In this document: positions 36,182 to 49,700 of the stretch, one piece after another
Position numbering within the stretch: position 1 is the stretch's first letter
Layout: the number at the start of each line of letters is the position of its first letter
From: Nymphaea colorata
Taxonomy: Eukaryota > Streptophyta > Magnoliopsida > Nymphaeales > Nymphaeaceae
Reading direction: 5' to 3'
Assembly: GCF_008831285.2 (NCBI RefSeq)
Contig: NC_045138.2
Coordinates: 37,749,115 to 37,813,114, forward strand
DNA: 64,000 nucleotides
Notes under the pieces: generated by a model
The model's input: the letters and a program-made list of their open reading frames with translations, nothing else
What the model was told of the DNA's origin: nothing
Database searches by the model: none
Program-made: the position numbers and the translations under genes

Positions 36182-36925
36182 TCACGACGGCGGCGGCGAT
36201 GAAACCCGCGGCGATGTGACGGGGAAGAGCGGGAGCAGCCGCGGAGGCTCCGTGGATTCGCCCCCACGCGGCGTCGATGGGTGTAAGTAAAAGCCCTTTG
36301 CCGCGATCGCCTTCTCCTCAGCGGCGGCCGCGGCGGCAGCGGCAGCGAAAGGGTCGGAGATGAGCGGGGTGACGGGGCTGAGGGAGAGCGCCGTAAGATC
36401 GAGGAGGGTGCTCGGCGAAAGCGGCACGGGGGAGGCAGCCGGGGACGACAGCGGGGAGGAGAAGCCGACGGTGGCTCCAAGAGGGAAGCTAGGGTCGGAG
36501 AGCTTGAGCTTGCGGAGGGTCTTCTGGCGCCGCTCGTAGAGCCTGAAGGAGGAGGTCTTCTTGAAGCTCGGAAGGTGGCCCCGGGGAGGCTGATCGGTGG
36601 AGGAGGGGGAGGAGGAGGGGGAGGCGGAGGAAGTCTGCTTGCGAGCGGCGGCGGCAGCGGCTGCCGTTTCGGGGAGGCCGGTGAGCATCTGGACGACGTG
36701 CTTGAAGGAGGAGGGGTCGGCCTGGATGAAGGTGGTGGGAGGAGGTGTCTCCTGGAGGATGAGCGAAGGCTTGGGCGGGATCTTGGGGATGGACGGTAAT
36801 GACGGTGGCGGAGTCGGGTTGCTGTTTGTGCTGCTGTTGCTGCTGGAGCTAGTCGGGGAGAGTGGCAGCGCCGATGCTGGTGGTGGTGGTGGCGCCGCCG
36901 ATAGGGAGGACTTTAGGGTCTCCAT
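36182..36925 (-). CDS. VQ-motif protein (VQ4/MVQ-like)
   Basis: A single intronless frame of 247 residues, GC-rich unlike its surroundings. The VQ motif FKHVVQMLTG lies at residues 74-83, preceded by a TTFIQADPSS context seen in the plant VQ4/VQ13/VQ31/VQ33 group. The rest is disordered and rich in Ser, Pro and Ala, with many SP/TP sites suited to MAP-kinase phosphorylation, a KTLRKLKLSDPSF-type basic patch, and a C-terminal KGFYLHPSP-like and PPRLLPLFPVTSPR segment typical of that group. VQ proteins bind WRKY transcription factors and tune defence and stress gene expression; some are MPK3/6 substrates. Alanine runs of 7 and 9 residues are encoded by GCC/GCG-type repeats and may vary in length. 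The ATG at 36925 follows a purine/CT-rich leader. Confidence 0.92.
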   Translation of the reverse strand: METLKSSLSAAPPPPPASALPLSPTSSSSNSSTNSNPTPPPSLPSIPKIPPKPSLILQETPPPTTFIQADPSSFKHVVQMLTGLPETAAAAAAARKQTSSASPSSSPSSTDQPPRGHLPSFKKTSSFRLYERRQKTLRKLKLSDPSFPLGATVGFSSPLSSPAASPVPLSPSTLLDLTALSLSPVTPLISDPFAAAAAAAAAEEKAIAAKGFYLHPSTPRGGESTEPPRLLPLFPVTSPRVSSPPPS

Positions 36926-39900
36926 TTCCAGCAGAATAATTGGAGGAGAGAGACTTCTTCTTAGGGTTTTTCAAGAGCAGAGAGGAAGCAGCGAAGAAGA
37001 AGAGATTTTGCGATTTGGGGAGGAAAGAAAGTGGGGAAGAGAGGAAGAAGGCTTCCCTCTCTCTCGGTCTCTCTCACTTTCTTTCTCTCTCATTGATTAT
37101 GTATCAATGGGCAGTTGAATTTCCTTTTTCTTTTTCCACCCTTTTTTCTATTCTTCAAGATCTTCATTGACGCTGAACGCAATTACCAAAACATCCCTCC
37201 CAGGGTCTGAGCTTTCCAGATAGACCACATGCGGCTTGACGTGTTTGGTTCCGGTTAGGTCGGTTCGGTTTAGGTCAGGTCGGTCCAGTCCGTTTCAGTG
37301 GTTTTCAGTAGAGCTTAAACTTCAAACAGAACACAATCTTTTAAAAGATATGTGAGCCACAAATATTCTGATAATCCCATAACATAAAAGATTTAGAGAG
37401 AAAAAATTCGGTATAAAAATTTCTCTTTTCTGCCAAATCTGATCGGTGTTCAAATCCGATTGCTTTAAAACTTGGAATCCACTTTTGGATTTTCTACATC
37501 AGAACTCAAATCCAATTATTTGAATCCGAATTGAAATCCAATTACTAAGTAAGTGTAGATAACTACATCTAGAATGAATTCAGTTTGTTTGTCTGGTACG
37601 ATGGAGCAATGTTCAGCAACTCCTTTTGCAAAAAAAGGAAAAAATTTAATTCGTTTATGTTTGCAAGATCTTTTGCAACCAATGCCGCGAGAGGTCCTGG
37701 TGAAGGGGAAAAAGGGAAAAACAGCGTCCAATACAGATTCGACCATTTTTGTCCAAGAACAATTTGTTCTGAACCAAAAAAAAAAAAAAAAAAAGAACCG
37801 GTAAAGGCAAGCGATTGCCCTATCATGACAAGTTACTTTTGTAGTTTTGTTTGTACATTTGTCCGAACAAGGATCACCATTGTCCGAACAGATTTAATAT
37901 CTTGTTTGCATACCCCACATGCACACCTAACTCAAGAACCTACATGTTTTTTTCATAACTCAATTATTTTGAATTAAAAAAACTACATACTTGCGATATT
38001 TAATAAATAAGAAACCGTCCCAAAGTTCAGCATAGTAAAAGGTGAGAACACAATACTCAAATTGAAGGGTGCATCGTACTTCATTCAAGTCCTGATGCAT
38101 GCAAGCAAGACAGTCTTGAAGGTAGAAAAAATGAAAAACATTTGTACCTTTTTTTGAACTGTAAAATGACAACTTCTTGCTCACCTGAACCCTCGTGGAA
38201 ACAGTGGTAAAATTCCTAGAGCTTGTTTGATAGCACCAGAACTCAAATGGAACAATGAGAAATGGTGTGTTAGGATTCACCTTGCTCGACTCAAACACGG
38301 ACCGCGGTGTTCTCATACACGTTCGAAGAAGAAGGAGGCTTGATTAAAAAAAAGAAAAGAAAAAATCATGTTCAAAAAAGAGAACCAATTTATAACTGCT
38401 ATGTTAGGTTTCCGGAGACATCACAAATTTCATTGCCCACTTTCCCTTGTGGAACTCCGGCAGTTTCACGCACTTGAATCTAGCTCTCATGCATTTTAGC
38501 GGTTTCGAATCCGACCTATTTATATTCCAAACTCCAGTTTCTAATCCGGGTCCCTTTTGTGACCCTGAAAGGAAAAAGTTAATGCAAACGGAGCCCATTT
38601 CATAGGACCTAGTCTCCCACTTGGTCCCATCTTCTTACACATTTTGCTTCATTTCCACTTTATGTTAAAAATAACCACATGGTGAGACCATGTCTGATTA
38701 TGTATTGTTATTAAAAGATTTAACTTCAGGCCATTTTCTTAAACATAATAGAACTTTCTATTTTTTTTTTATATACATCGAATAAAGAAACCAAACATTT
38801 GCTAAGTTAAATTAAAGTCATTTGAGAATCAACAATGTGCTCAAGTTTTTTCTTTTGTCTTTTGGGTTTATGGGTTACTTCGAGGCCTGAATGAGTGAAA
38901 ACATAACATCTAAGTGTCGTGTATTAGCGTTTATAATATAAAGAAATAGCGCTCACGAGAATTACATGCAAGAGCGACCGCGGATCGGTCAGTCCAACCA
39001 GCTACACATGGCGAAATAAATTAAAAATATCAGAATGGACCAATTGGGTTATTCGGTCATTTCGTCATTGGGCTGGAGGGTAATCTGGGAAACTGTTTTT
39101 TCTTCTTAATTACCAAAAATGTACTTGGGGCTCGGAGGCAGGCAGCAGATAGGTAGGAAAGGAAAGACGTTTGACTTTTGACTTTGGAAAGGGGTGGGTC
39201 CCGTCGGGGCGGGAGGCTCTATCATTTCCGTCCTTGAAAGCAATTCTGATTGGTGGATGAGGGTACTTTCGTCTTCACAACAAATGGAAAAAGAAAAAGA
39301 CGAAGAAAAGGGTTGGCAAAAAGAAACATGTTGACTCCTTTGTTCCCTTTCCCCTGCACTGCAAGTGCATGTCCCTGTCTCGCCTCATTTGGTTCAGTTG
39401 ACCAAGATTTTTCCGGGTTCCCACCAACTTCCCAAAATCACCAAACTGCCATTATTTATTTATTTTTTATTTTTTTGTCCAAATAAATTTATTATTATTA
39501 TTTTTTAAAAAAAAGAGAAAAATAACAAGACCTTCATAACAGTTCATCGATTTCTTGGAATGTTAAGATAAAGGATTCAAACACGAACAAATCTAAAGTT
39601 TCTCATACCTTATAAGTTCAAAGAGATCTTGTACAATCAAATGGTGCCTGGATAGGTGTATACATATAACATCTTTCATGTATTTTCTTGTAATTTTCTT
39701 TTATGTTTTCTACTTTTTGAAAAAAAAAAAAAAAAAAACTGATGCTGAGATTTTCTTCTCCAGTCTCGATGACAGATACGGATGTTGAATTTTGCGACAC
39801 ACACTAAGACTGAAAAAGAAGGGTCGCTCAATAGCAAACACTGGATTTAAGGAGGGGGGTTGGGAGGTCCTATCCACCTTATCTTTTCCTTTGACTGAAG

Positions 39901-42451
39901 GAATGCAGTGTGGACCTTTTGCTCTCTCTCACCATCACATTATTCACATCTTTTAACTTAAACACAAGTTTGTATCACTTGGTATTGCTTTTGAAGAATG
40001 ATTCTTTATATCATAATCTAAACTTAAGCACTTCTTTGCCTGGTCACAAGCTTAATCAAGGAGAGTAAGATAGGCTTAAGTGCTTCTACTTTTCAAAGTT
40101 TATTCCAAAACATGATTCATAATATTGTATATGCCAAAGAAATGTAAGTTTTCTCTATAAAAGATCTTGTGAACTGTGATGTTATTGCATTTGAAGGAGG
40201 TCAAAGGCCATCGCTTTCATGTCTTCAAGACATGGCTTGACCAAGGAGGGGGGTTGGGTTGGGTCATCAATGTTGTTGGGTTGGCTAGCTGGGTCTGTGT
40301 GTTGGCCCTTTTGGGAGAGGGAAGCCCAAGGCAGTGGCTTCAAAGATGGGGCAGTGTGGGCTGGTTGGTGGTTGTTGATGCTGACAGATGCGAGCAGACA
40401 AAGACCGAAATTCGCACACGCACCCAGCCCCACCACACATACGAAAAGATATCCTGACCCATCCCTCTTGACCAGGAACAACAACTGGGTCCACCATGGT
40501 CCGCATGTCGCACGACTGCGGCCAGCTAACCTTAACTTTGGCCTTGCACTATAGCAACCTAGGATATTGGGATAAGCGGGTGAAACCACACCAACCTGGC
40601 TTGAGGTCGGCTTATTCGATCGGGACTGGCTCGCAGGGTCAACCAGTTGGCGGGCTCGTTTCGAGTCAAGCACAGGCACACCACGGGAGCCAAAGCCCTG
40701 CACTCAACAAGGGCCTCAAGGCTCAAACTAGAGGCCCTCTTTGGCCACAAACCGCTCTTGTTGTTTATGAAATTAGTGGGTAGCTCTCAAAACAAACAAT
40801 GCTTCCAGAATTTGTGTTTGTGTTGGCTGCAAGCAGAAGCTTAAAAGGTGGCAACACTTTCTTAGTTACTTCCCTAGCTGGTCTCAGATCCAAATCTCTC
40901 AAACACAGGGTCTCTAGCTGGGCCTCCCTCTTTATTGGGCCAGCGGGTTTTCGTGTTTCGATCGGTCATTATGGAGAATGTGCCATGTGCCGCCCACCAA
41001 AAAAAAATACCCATCCAATTTTGGGGCCCATGAGAGATTTAATCGTCAGATCTCAGATCCAAGCATTCTTACACAAGTATAGATCTCATTTGTGATTAAT
41101 AAAGGTAGGGGAGCTGTTACTGCAAGGTTTCTTACATAAAGAGTATCAAAGTAATCTCTACACCTTATTTTACCTGAAAACAGGATCTATAAGCCTACAA
41201 GACCCTCATTATTATTGCAGACAATTGCTCACAAAGTCGATCAATCAAAATACCATGCTACAAGAGAAAGAGAGTTTCACACTAGGAGCTTGAGTTGATG
41301 AAGAATCCATAAAGTTAGCACAGTTTTTGAGTTCCTTGACCAATACTATAGTCCGCGGGCGAAGTTTTTTTTTTTTTTTTTGGATTTTCGCTTGTCGGAA
41401 ACCGGCCGCTCCTATGTGGGAAGTGATTTGTTTTGGTATCAAGTAAAAATTGTGAATGACCTAATCAAAGAAAACAAGCAGCATGAAGGGAGAGAGTGAT
41501 TGGAAAAGGTGCAGTAAGTAAGAAGACCTGCAACTTGACCCTTCTTGAAGGCACAAAGCCTTTGAAAATGCAGTGTGTGGAGATGAAGGGCAGGGGGACC
41601 ATGCCTTCATTTTTTTCTTTCTTTTGGCCAGAGAGTGTGGAAAGAAAAGGCTTCTTCATTTTGATGTTGCCACAAACATGGCCTTTAGGAAATCTTTGGG
41701 GATTGACAACTTGGCAATTTGAATGATTGAGTGTGGGGGGTGGGCCCCATGAGGTGTTCTTTTCCTTTCCCTTCCCTGCACTCTTGTTTTGAAAGGAAAA
41801 AAAAAAAAAAAAGATTCAATGCCACAACACAGGACATGTGGGAGGGTGTGGTGCTGGTGGGGGCCCCCCCTCCCTCCCTTCATTCCTTCCTTCCTGCTTC
41901 TTTAGTGGTCCCTTTCTATGGATTTCACCAGCCCCCTTAAGTTCCACCAATTCAATCAATGCCCTGAGCTGAATATGACCTGACCTAAAAGATCCTTGCT
42001 GCCTGAGAAATGCATTCTTAGGAAGTGGTGCCAGGTTTCCAGGATAGATATCTCCTCGGAAATTCGTTCCCATGCGGCGAATTTCCGGGGTTTTGTGTTG
42101 AGGGGATATATGGTCTCATGAGTATCACTCTTTGTACAGCGCGAAGTTGTTAGTGTCTCTTGGTGATTCAGCAAAAAAACAATATGTTTTTGGAACACGT
42201 ACTTCCCTCTCAACACATATTGTAATAACGTAATGTTCATGTATTAGAAAACATGATATGATGATGTTCAGTGTTTTTAATTGGTAGTCATGTTATGTTT
42301 CTTACAACAAGAACATGCTACTGGTCTCTGCATTTTAAGAACGTAATCTCTTCTTATGAAACACCCAGTTATGAATGGCGCGCAACAATAATGTTGAGCA
42401 GATAAAGTCGCTGTGTGCTTAAGAATTAGAACAAGGGGCAAGCAAAAGTTT
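36926..42451. other. Gene-poor interval upstream of the VQ gene
   Basis: The VQ gene promoter is at its left end. A CGGTT/AGGTC-type degenerate repeat lies at 37248-37300. Region 40170-41000 is relatively GC-rich and open in several frames on both strands, but none resembles a known protein; it may be an old transposon remnant. Homopolymer A or T runs occur at 37776-37794, 39720-39738, 41367-41382 and 41800-41814. At 41735-41875 short G/C-rich phrases (gggtgggcccc, ggtgggggcccc) repeat. Confidence 0.45.
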
Positions 42452-42775
42452 AGGGCGTATTTGGATGACACCATCATAAAAAAAAAGCTATTTTGAAGAA
42501 GTTGGTTTAGTAGAAAGATGGTCTTTTAATCAATTTTTTTTTTAAAATGGGTTTGTGTGTTTGAATGACACACCTAAAGTTTTTCTGGAGGACCAAATTA
42601 TTTTATCCCCTTTTTGGGTTGGGTGAGCAGAAGAAGAAGTATTTTATCCTACCATTTAGAGAAGAACCGAAGCTCCCACATGACCCATCGTTTGTATGAG
42701 TTATAGGGTCTGATTTTAGTGTCATACGAACATTCTAAAAAACCTGTTTTTTGCAGTGTCATTCAAACACTACCT
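42452..42775. mobile_element. 324-bp miniature inverted-repeat transposable element
   Basis: The left end AGGGCGTATTTGGATGACAC and the inverted right end AGGTAGTGTTTGAATGACAC match at 16 of 20 positions. The element is flanked by AAGTTT on both sides (42446-42451 and 42776-42781), a probable target-site duplication. Internal copies of the GTGTTTGAATGACAC-like phrase near 42556 and 42721 suggest sub-terminal repeats. No transposase is encoded, so it is non-autonomous. The superfamily is uncertain. Confidence 0.75.
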
Positions 42776-43619
42776 AAGTTTTGGAGAGAAGTAAGTCATT
42801 GGTAAATGAAAGGCAATTTGGTCTCCTGAATTACAAAACTTTGAGGGCTTGGCAGGGAGGTATGGAGAACAAAAGGGCAGGAATCTATCATAAGAGGTGG
42901 GCGTCCTTTTACCGTAAAAATGAAGCAAGGAAATGACTTTCTTGGTAGCCAATCGAGTGACATTGGAGTGTTCTACTTCAACTGCAACCACAACAGGACA
43001 TGACAAACATGTACCTCTAAAGCTGGTAATTTTCAGCACCTCTAATAATTTTTTATATGGTTAGATCTTGCCTTTCTAGTTCAATAAAGCTAATTTCTTA
43101 AGGGTCATAGTGCAACTGATTGGACCAGTGACTCGCCAAACTGCAGCAGGAGAATGGTCTTGGGGGTTTTATGTTTTTTATCTCCCGAAAAAAACTAAGC
43201 TTGTCAATCGGGATTAGTTTTTCCCAAGTATAACACAAACACGAAAGACCTAGTAGTTTATGTTGCTCATTATTCTAATTAGGCCCCTTCTAATCTACAC
43301 AAGAGAAACCATGTAGAACGAAATTAGTCCCGTTAACATTAGACTAGACACGTATATTCTATAGCTTAGTGGAAGTCAATTCATGTATAAGGTATAGTAA
43401 TTATATATTTCTAGCATCGTTATGTTAAATATAAGCTTTGCGACATCGTTTTTAGATGTGACCTCTTTGAACTTTAGTTTTTTTCATGATAAGTTGAAAT
43501 GGGCTAATTTTGGCATTTTCATATTTGCATAAAGATTATTAAAAGATCCAGAATATTGTGTTTTTAGTTGAGATGAACTAACATGTGAAACCACACACAC
43601 TCCATTCCCCGTCTTTAAG

Positions 43620-43735
43620 ACATAGGTTGAACACTGGGTTCAGGTCGGTTTACAATCTGGTTTTATGGTTTGGGAAGCATAGGCTGGGATTCGAACTGTA
43701 GACGGCCTACTTATGCACCAGCAGCCCGCCGTTTT
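43620..43735 (-). mobile_element. Possible tRNA-derived (SINE-like) promoter relic
   Basis: The minus strand at 43697-43686 reads AGTTCGAATCCC, a near-perfect RNA polymerase III B box (tRNA T-arm). About 20 bases upstream, GGGCTGCTGGTGC is a weak A-box-like match. There is no complete tRNA cloverleaf. It may be the head of a degraded SINE. Confidence 0.3.
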
Positions 43736-44879
43736 TGCTATTGAAACTAATAATAATTTAATGAAAACTTCGGTAACTTGCGATAAAAGAATATTCAATA
43801 ATTCATTCAGTTTTTTATTCTTGACTGCAGAGCATTAAAGCGAATTAACCTGAATGCTGATAATTAGCAAAACGATAAGAGATTAACAAGTGGCTTGCAT
43901 TGAATATTTATCGTCACATATGACGTGACAATAAACCTGACGTAGGAAAAAAAAAAAAAAATTGAGTGGTGAAGGATAAATAATGGCAACTCTTAAAGAC
44001 AAAATCACTGGTTAAAACAAAAGCACCTTTATTAACTCGGGCTGCCCATTATTTAGCATCAAGCAAATGTCGAGAAAATTTCGGTTTACTTCACATTATT
44101 TTCTGAGGAAGGTGAGCCCCGACACTAAGCTTTACAAGACAAAATGATGCTGTTTTTGAGAAAAATTTTCGGGTGATTCAATATCTACAGGCACCAACAA
44201 TCACATGTATGGTTCTCATTCCCCAACTGTTTAGAGTTTCATCAATCTCTTGGCATTAGTTTTTTTTTAGTAAAGGACATGCTTACGTTACGATATTTTA
44301 CCTAATACACGGCCTAAGATTCTCTGTTTCCTAAAGTTTTTTACGTAGTGTGTGTGTGTGTGTGTGTGTATGGACATGTATACATACAGGAATTAGTTCG
44401 ATGATGCTTACTATAGAACTGACTTTTAGGCGCATTATGTCACAAAAAGATGGCAAACCTAACAATAATTCCACATAAAAATGCAACTAGAAGCAGGCAA
44501 ATATCTGAGCATTAATGTATAATGAGATAGCGACTCGTTATCCCTTTCTTCCTTGGATCTGCTGCTTGTTGATCAACAGACTTTTGCCTTTTAGCAATCA
44601 CCAGCTTCACGAGTTCTCCAAAGTGCATACACTTCACATGCACCATGTTACTTGAATTCCACCATGAAACATGACATCAATAATTTCAAGGAAAGTGTTC
44701 GACATTCTGGTTTTTGGCTCGATCTCCTCCTGCCATTATTTTTTCTTGGGTCCACGCCAACCTGCATACTTGATGATCTTGCTAATCACTTCACCGTTGC
44801 CTGAATAAAATTTTGGAAAACAACGCTCACCCGCTCCGATCAAGGGCTTGCTTTCCTGTTCCTGGATAAGCAACTCAGG

Positions 44880-44960
44880 GCTTATGCCAATCGACCTCTG
44901 AACTGTGGGCGTTGAACCCACAACCTTCTTCAAGTTGGCAGCCTCTCAAGTTCATCCCTC
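44880..44960 (-). mobile_element. Possible tRNA-derived (SINE-like) promoter relic
   Basis: The minus strand reads GTGGGTTCAACGCCCAC around 44905-44921. This contains the B-box form GGTTCAAnnCC framed by complementary GTGGG/CCCAC, like a tRNA T-arm. The upstream A-box match is weak and no full tRNA is visible. Confidence 0.3.
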
Positions 44961-46793
44961 CCGCCGATGGATGGAGAGCGTTCTCGCTGTTCTGTAAAAA
45001 GATTAAAAAACAATGAAAACCAAAGTGATCAAGTTTGTGATCTAAAAAATCACCACGAAGACTCTCTAGATTTCGTCAATGCTAGTGATTTTTAACCCAG
45101 CAATTATCGATTTTGTGGGGTCTGTTTGACGTCAAAAGATAGTGGGGAAGTGTCCTGATCTGTTGTTAGACAAGGTTCCTGTGTCTCATCAGCTGGGGCG
45201 CACCCTGTTGGGCCAAAGCATGACCCTCTCAGGCCCCATATCATATATGCCAGCATGTTACCTTGTTCATGCACGTGAACAAGATCCAAAGTGAATTCTC
45301 TGTCTTCATATGATCAAAGAGGTATGGATATGGCTAGGCATGACTGCAATTCCACTAATGTAATGAATATCCCCATCAAGCAGGTGGTGCATTTTCTTTT
45401 CCTCTAATTTTCATCCCTTAAGCGGCTGTCTCATGAATTTGCCCCCAAAAAAATAGCAGATTCATAAACCTTATAACATCCTGTTCCGTGAATTTGCCAC
45501 ATTTTTTGGATAGATTCATTGGACAATAACAGTGTCTTACTGCTGCAAAGTGGCCCCTTAGCAGACGTTCCCCAAGTTGTAAGATCAGAGACGCACCTGG
45601 GGCAAAAAAGGTTGCATCTTCAGTGTCGAGCTCTTGACGTTCTTCACCTGGAGGGTCTTAAATACAACACCAATATGTGGACGAAGCTCTTATTGCAGAG
45701 AAATTATTTCCTTCATTTTCTTTCATCTCTTACATCAAATAATCTTCAAGGTTAGGACACGCAGGTGCCAATAACTAAGACCAAGTAAGCAGTTCAGCAC
45801 CATTTAATCGATTTAGCTACTACCCATTTGGGCTGGTTCTGTTTCAAATGGGGAATTCTATTTTCTCAAGCGAAAGGATGTCGTAATTCGCAAGGCACGC
45901 TGTAGTGATATGAAGTGCTCCGGGACAATCTACCATCTTGTATGAGAAATTGGTTTTGGTTAAGTAATTATTCATATCGATGGGTTCCGGAAGTTGGCCG
46001 GCAAAGATGTTTATGATCATGAGAAACCGTTGGTCACAGACGACACAAATGACCGTTTTCCATTTCAATATCGTAAAGATCGGTTTTCGTCTCATATCGG
46101 GTATTCAAAGTACCATATCAGCCCATACACATCCCACCTGTACCAGTTCATATCAGGCATTTTTAGAATATGAAAAACTATTATTATTATTATTCTTTTC
46201 TAAAATATTGGAGCGGAATTAGCCAATATGGCTTCGATTGGCACCAAGAACCATGTATAACCAATTTGTATCACGATATGAACCGATGTTGATAACATTA
46301 GCCCATGCATGATTTTCTAGATTTCATTCTTGTGTTGGCAATTGCCAACCAGATGATCAGGCATCTATTTCTTTTAAAGATCAGGGTCCACCATTCACGG
46401 AGGTTTTGTTGAGCATGAATGGCCGCTAATCACATGCTGCGATTGTTCATGAAAGATGTTGCCAACCAGATGATCAGACTTCTATCTAAGCCCTTCTCTT
46501 TAAATCCTTGGTTGGAAGTCAAGTAGATTAACACCAATGGGCGTGTCCATGGACAAAGCACACGTCATAAAATTCTGATAGCTTAAGTTCAGAAGGAAGA
46601 TGCTGGTTGGCTTTTACTTCCAAAACCCTCCACGAAGGCTATGTCAGTGTCACATACATATATTATGTCAGAGAGAACTCCGGCAACAAGAATAGTGGTA
46701 CATATACATTCACTAGCAGTGAACACCTCGGTGAATGACAAGGAAGAACACAAGCCCGATGAAGCAAGAAAAGTTTTTCCCTTTGTAGGTCAG

Positions 46794-49700
46794 TCAAAGC
46801 GCTCGAGCGACATTCTTGAACTCAGTTAAGCAGGATTGCAGTATCTTCTGCCTCTTCTGCAGCGACTCCCTCTCGTTGCGGAGCACGTCAACAGCTCCGG
46901 GAGCCACAAACATGTCCATGAACCTCTCATCGTTCACAGCAAACAGATCCAAACCCAAAGCCACCATCAACCTGTCTCGGCTGCCCAACACAAAAGCACA
47001 AGAAATAAGAGAAAGGGTAGAAATGTTGTACAAGAAATAAAAGCTGAAGATTCCAAAGCTCACCATGGACTTAGGAATCCAGAATTCAGAGTTGACGGCA
47101 GGCTTCGCTCAATAAGGACTTCTCTGATTCTGGCAAAATGCTGAGAAGCAGCGCTGCAGACTTCAGAGTATGCTGAACCTGTTCTTGAAGCGTGGTCGTT
47201 TGCACCACCAAACAGGTTCCCGTTTCGTTGGTGAAGATCCAAAGAGGTGGTGTTGCTTGGCATAATCCGCATGTGCCGTTTCCTCATTCCAGGATCAGCA
47301 TGGTTGCCATGGTCCCTCTTCTTGCCTGCACCCACTGGCTCACCGGGTTGGTCAGGAGAAGGAGTTTCAGGAATAGTCATTTGGCTCTCTCTTAGGACTT
47401 CCTTATCTGATGATTTTCCTGGTGTATTCGTTAGAGGGGCCTTGGCTTTTGGAGGCTGATTCTCTTGATCATCCATCCCATTGTCTTGAGCAATCCTGCC
47501 TGACAGGTCGACACCAAAAAGCGTGAAAGAGGAGCTAAAGTTGCATCTGTGAATTGAAGTTGCACCAAATGCAGAAGATCCAAATGAATCGCTATCATAG
47601 TAGCAGATTTGAGAGTATGGGCTCGTGACTGAATCAAGGTGGTGACGAACTAGATGTTTGCATTGCTTTGCTAAGTCATGAATGAACTGATTGTATGAAT
47701 GCCGAAGCGCCGCATGAAAACCAACATACCCGTCCATGCTTCCCTTCCATCTTTCGTCTGCTCATTTGAGAAATCAAATGACCTTCGTCAGGAAAAAATG
47801 AAACCAGTCCAATCAACCATGAAGATAAACTTGTGAATGAAAGTTATAAACTATACCATCTAAAGATTCATTGTTCTTGTTACGTTCAGCAGCAAGGTCG
47901 AAAAGGTTCCTCAATACATAAGCAAGCCGGTCGCATGCAGTGTCCAAGAGAGGAGCCAACCATGACCGAGCTGCTGCACGAGCTATCTCTACTGCTGCAC
48001 CTGCAGCTCCCCCACCCCCACCTCTACCAGCATGGGCAAGTAAAATATTAGCAACCTGTAGCACAAAGAGCATTAGAAGTTATTACACATTTCCCACAGA
48101 TTATGAATGTTTCTAACGGAAAACTTACCTTCTCCCTTGACACTGTCGGGCATTCTATAGAATGGGTAGCACATCTAAACTCATGCATTACCCTCTGGAA
48201 TGCAGCTCCACCATAAAGTTTGAGAAGAGAATTAGGTGGCTTTACTTCTTCAACAACTCCAGGCCAACTTCCAAAGCCACTTTCAAGCCGTTCTTCATCA
48301 GTTGTTTTTCCCCATTCCTCTGGCGTAGGGTCAGCTGCTCCATCGATCAATGCCCACTGTGTTAAGCAAAGAAATGCCCAAAAGTAAGAAATTTGCTGGT
48401 TAAAGCTTTTGCCAACAACGATAAATAGAAAATACGTACCACATGTCTACTGATAGAAGCAGCATGTAACATTGCCAATCTTCGGAGAGAAGCAACATTA
48501 GAAGTAGCCTGCAGCTTGGTATCAGTTCGAGCTAGCTCAACTGCAACTTCAGCACAACGTTGTTCTAGTAAGGCAAGAGTTGCAGGAGCAGCCTCCTTGT
48601 ATCTCCGCTGAAGCTCCAACTCCAAGTAATCTCTTAGGCATCCAAAACCAATGAAAGATGCATACTTCTCCTCGTCAAATCCTCCCTTAACATTTTCTCG
48701 AAGATGATGAATAATGTCTGAGTCAACTTGGGAGATCTGCCTGCGAAATTCTTCATTCGAAGTAACACCTCTGTCTTTTGGAAGTGCTACAAAGAAGGGT
48801 CGAGTACTATCACCAAGGTAACCACTTGCACTTAAATATCGATCAACCTCCCATCTATCAGTGAATTCCTGTTTGAGACCATATTGTTAGTATCAAAACT
48901 AATGCACTAAAGCCTCCATTTTTGAATTCAGCTGCTCAAAACATTCCATTATCCCTTTGATGCATGAAATGGAGATGAGTTCAAGACTCTAAATACCTTT
49001 AGTCTATTGTCAAATTTGGAAACAACGACTATTGTGCGGCGTAGAGTGGGATCAACACTTCGAAGAGCATCTAACCATAGAGAAGAACACCATTCAACAC
49101 TGCTCTGTTGGAGAAACAAGAGCAGTCGATGTGGAGGAGATGCCAATTCTTTAACCATAGACAGAATCTCATCAGGGGTGTTATCTGGTTCTCCTTTCTT
49201 TGCCTTGATGAATTAACAAGATATAAGTCAAAACAAAGGAAAATGACAAGATTAAACAGAACTGACCCTTAAGCAATATCATTTCTCAAATTTAAATCAC
49301 CTTAAGAACAAAACCAGGTGTATCAATAATGGTGAGGTTTGGGCAATGGGCATATTCTGCTCTCATCACGATAGGCTTCGGAGAAACTGTAGTTCTAGAC
49401 TTCTTCAAATGTGAATCAGTTCTAGACTTGATAACTTCTGCGATAGCCGAAGATGAGACAATTGGACTTCCATAATCATCAGAATCCTCTTCCTGCATTC
49501 AGGGTTTCAAATTATAGACATATTTGTCCGCATCCGCAGACAACTTGGATTGTCATTAACGAATTAGAAGTTCTTGTTTTACCATGATTCATAAATTGTT
49601 ACATAGGACATAACAGCAGCACTGAAAATATTATACAAGAAAAACATTGCACACATTCAATACAGGCTTAAGCAAATAGATAAGCAACGAAACTAGAGCA

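Larger units (their letters stand above)
42782..46793. other. Gene-poor interval downstream of DRP5A
   Basis: No protein-coding gene recognised. It holds a (GT)n run at 44348-44369, an A15 run near 43950, two tRNA-like box sequences (see entries), and a short direct repeat, GCCAACCAGATGATCAG, at about 46345 and 46460. Confidence 0.5.

Noticed and set aside
40176-41095. Overlapping long frames on both strands in a GC-richer patch
   Set aside because: Frames mirror each other on both strands, as base composition alone would produce, and none resembles a protein.
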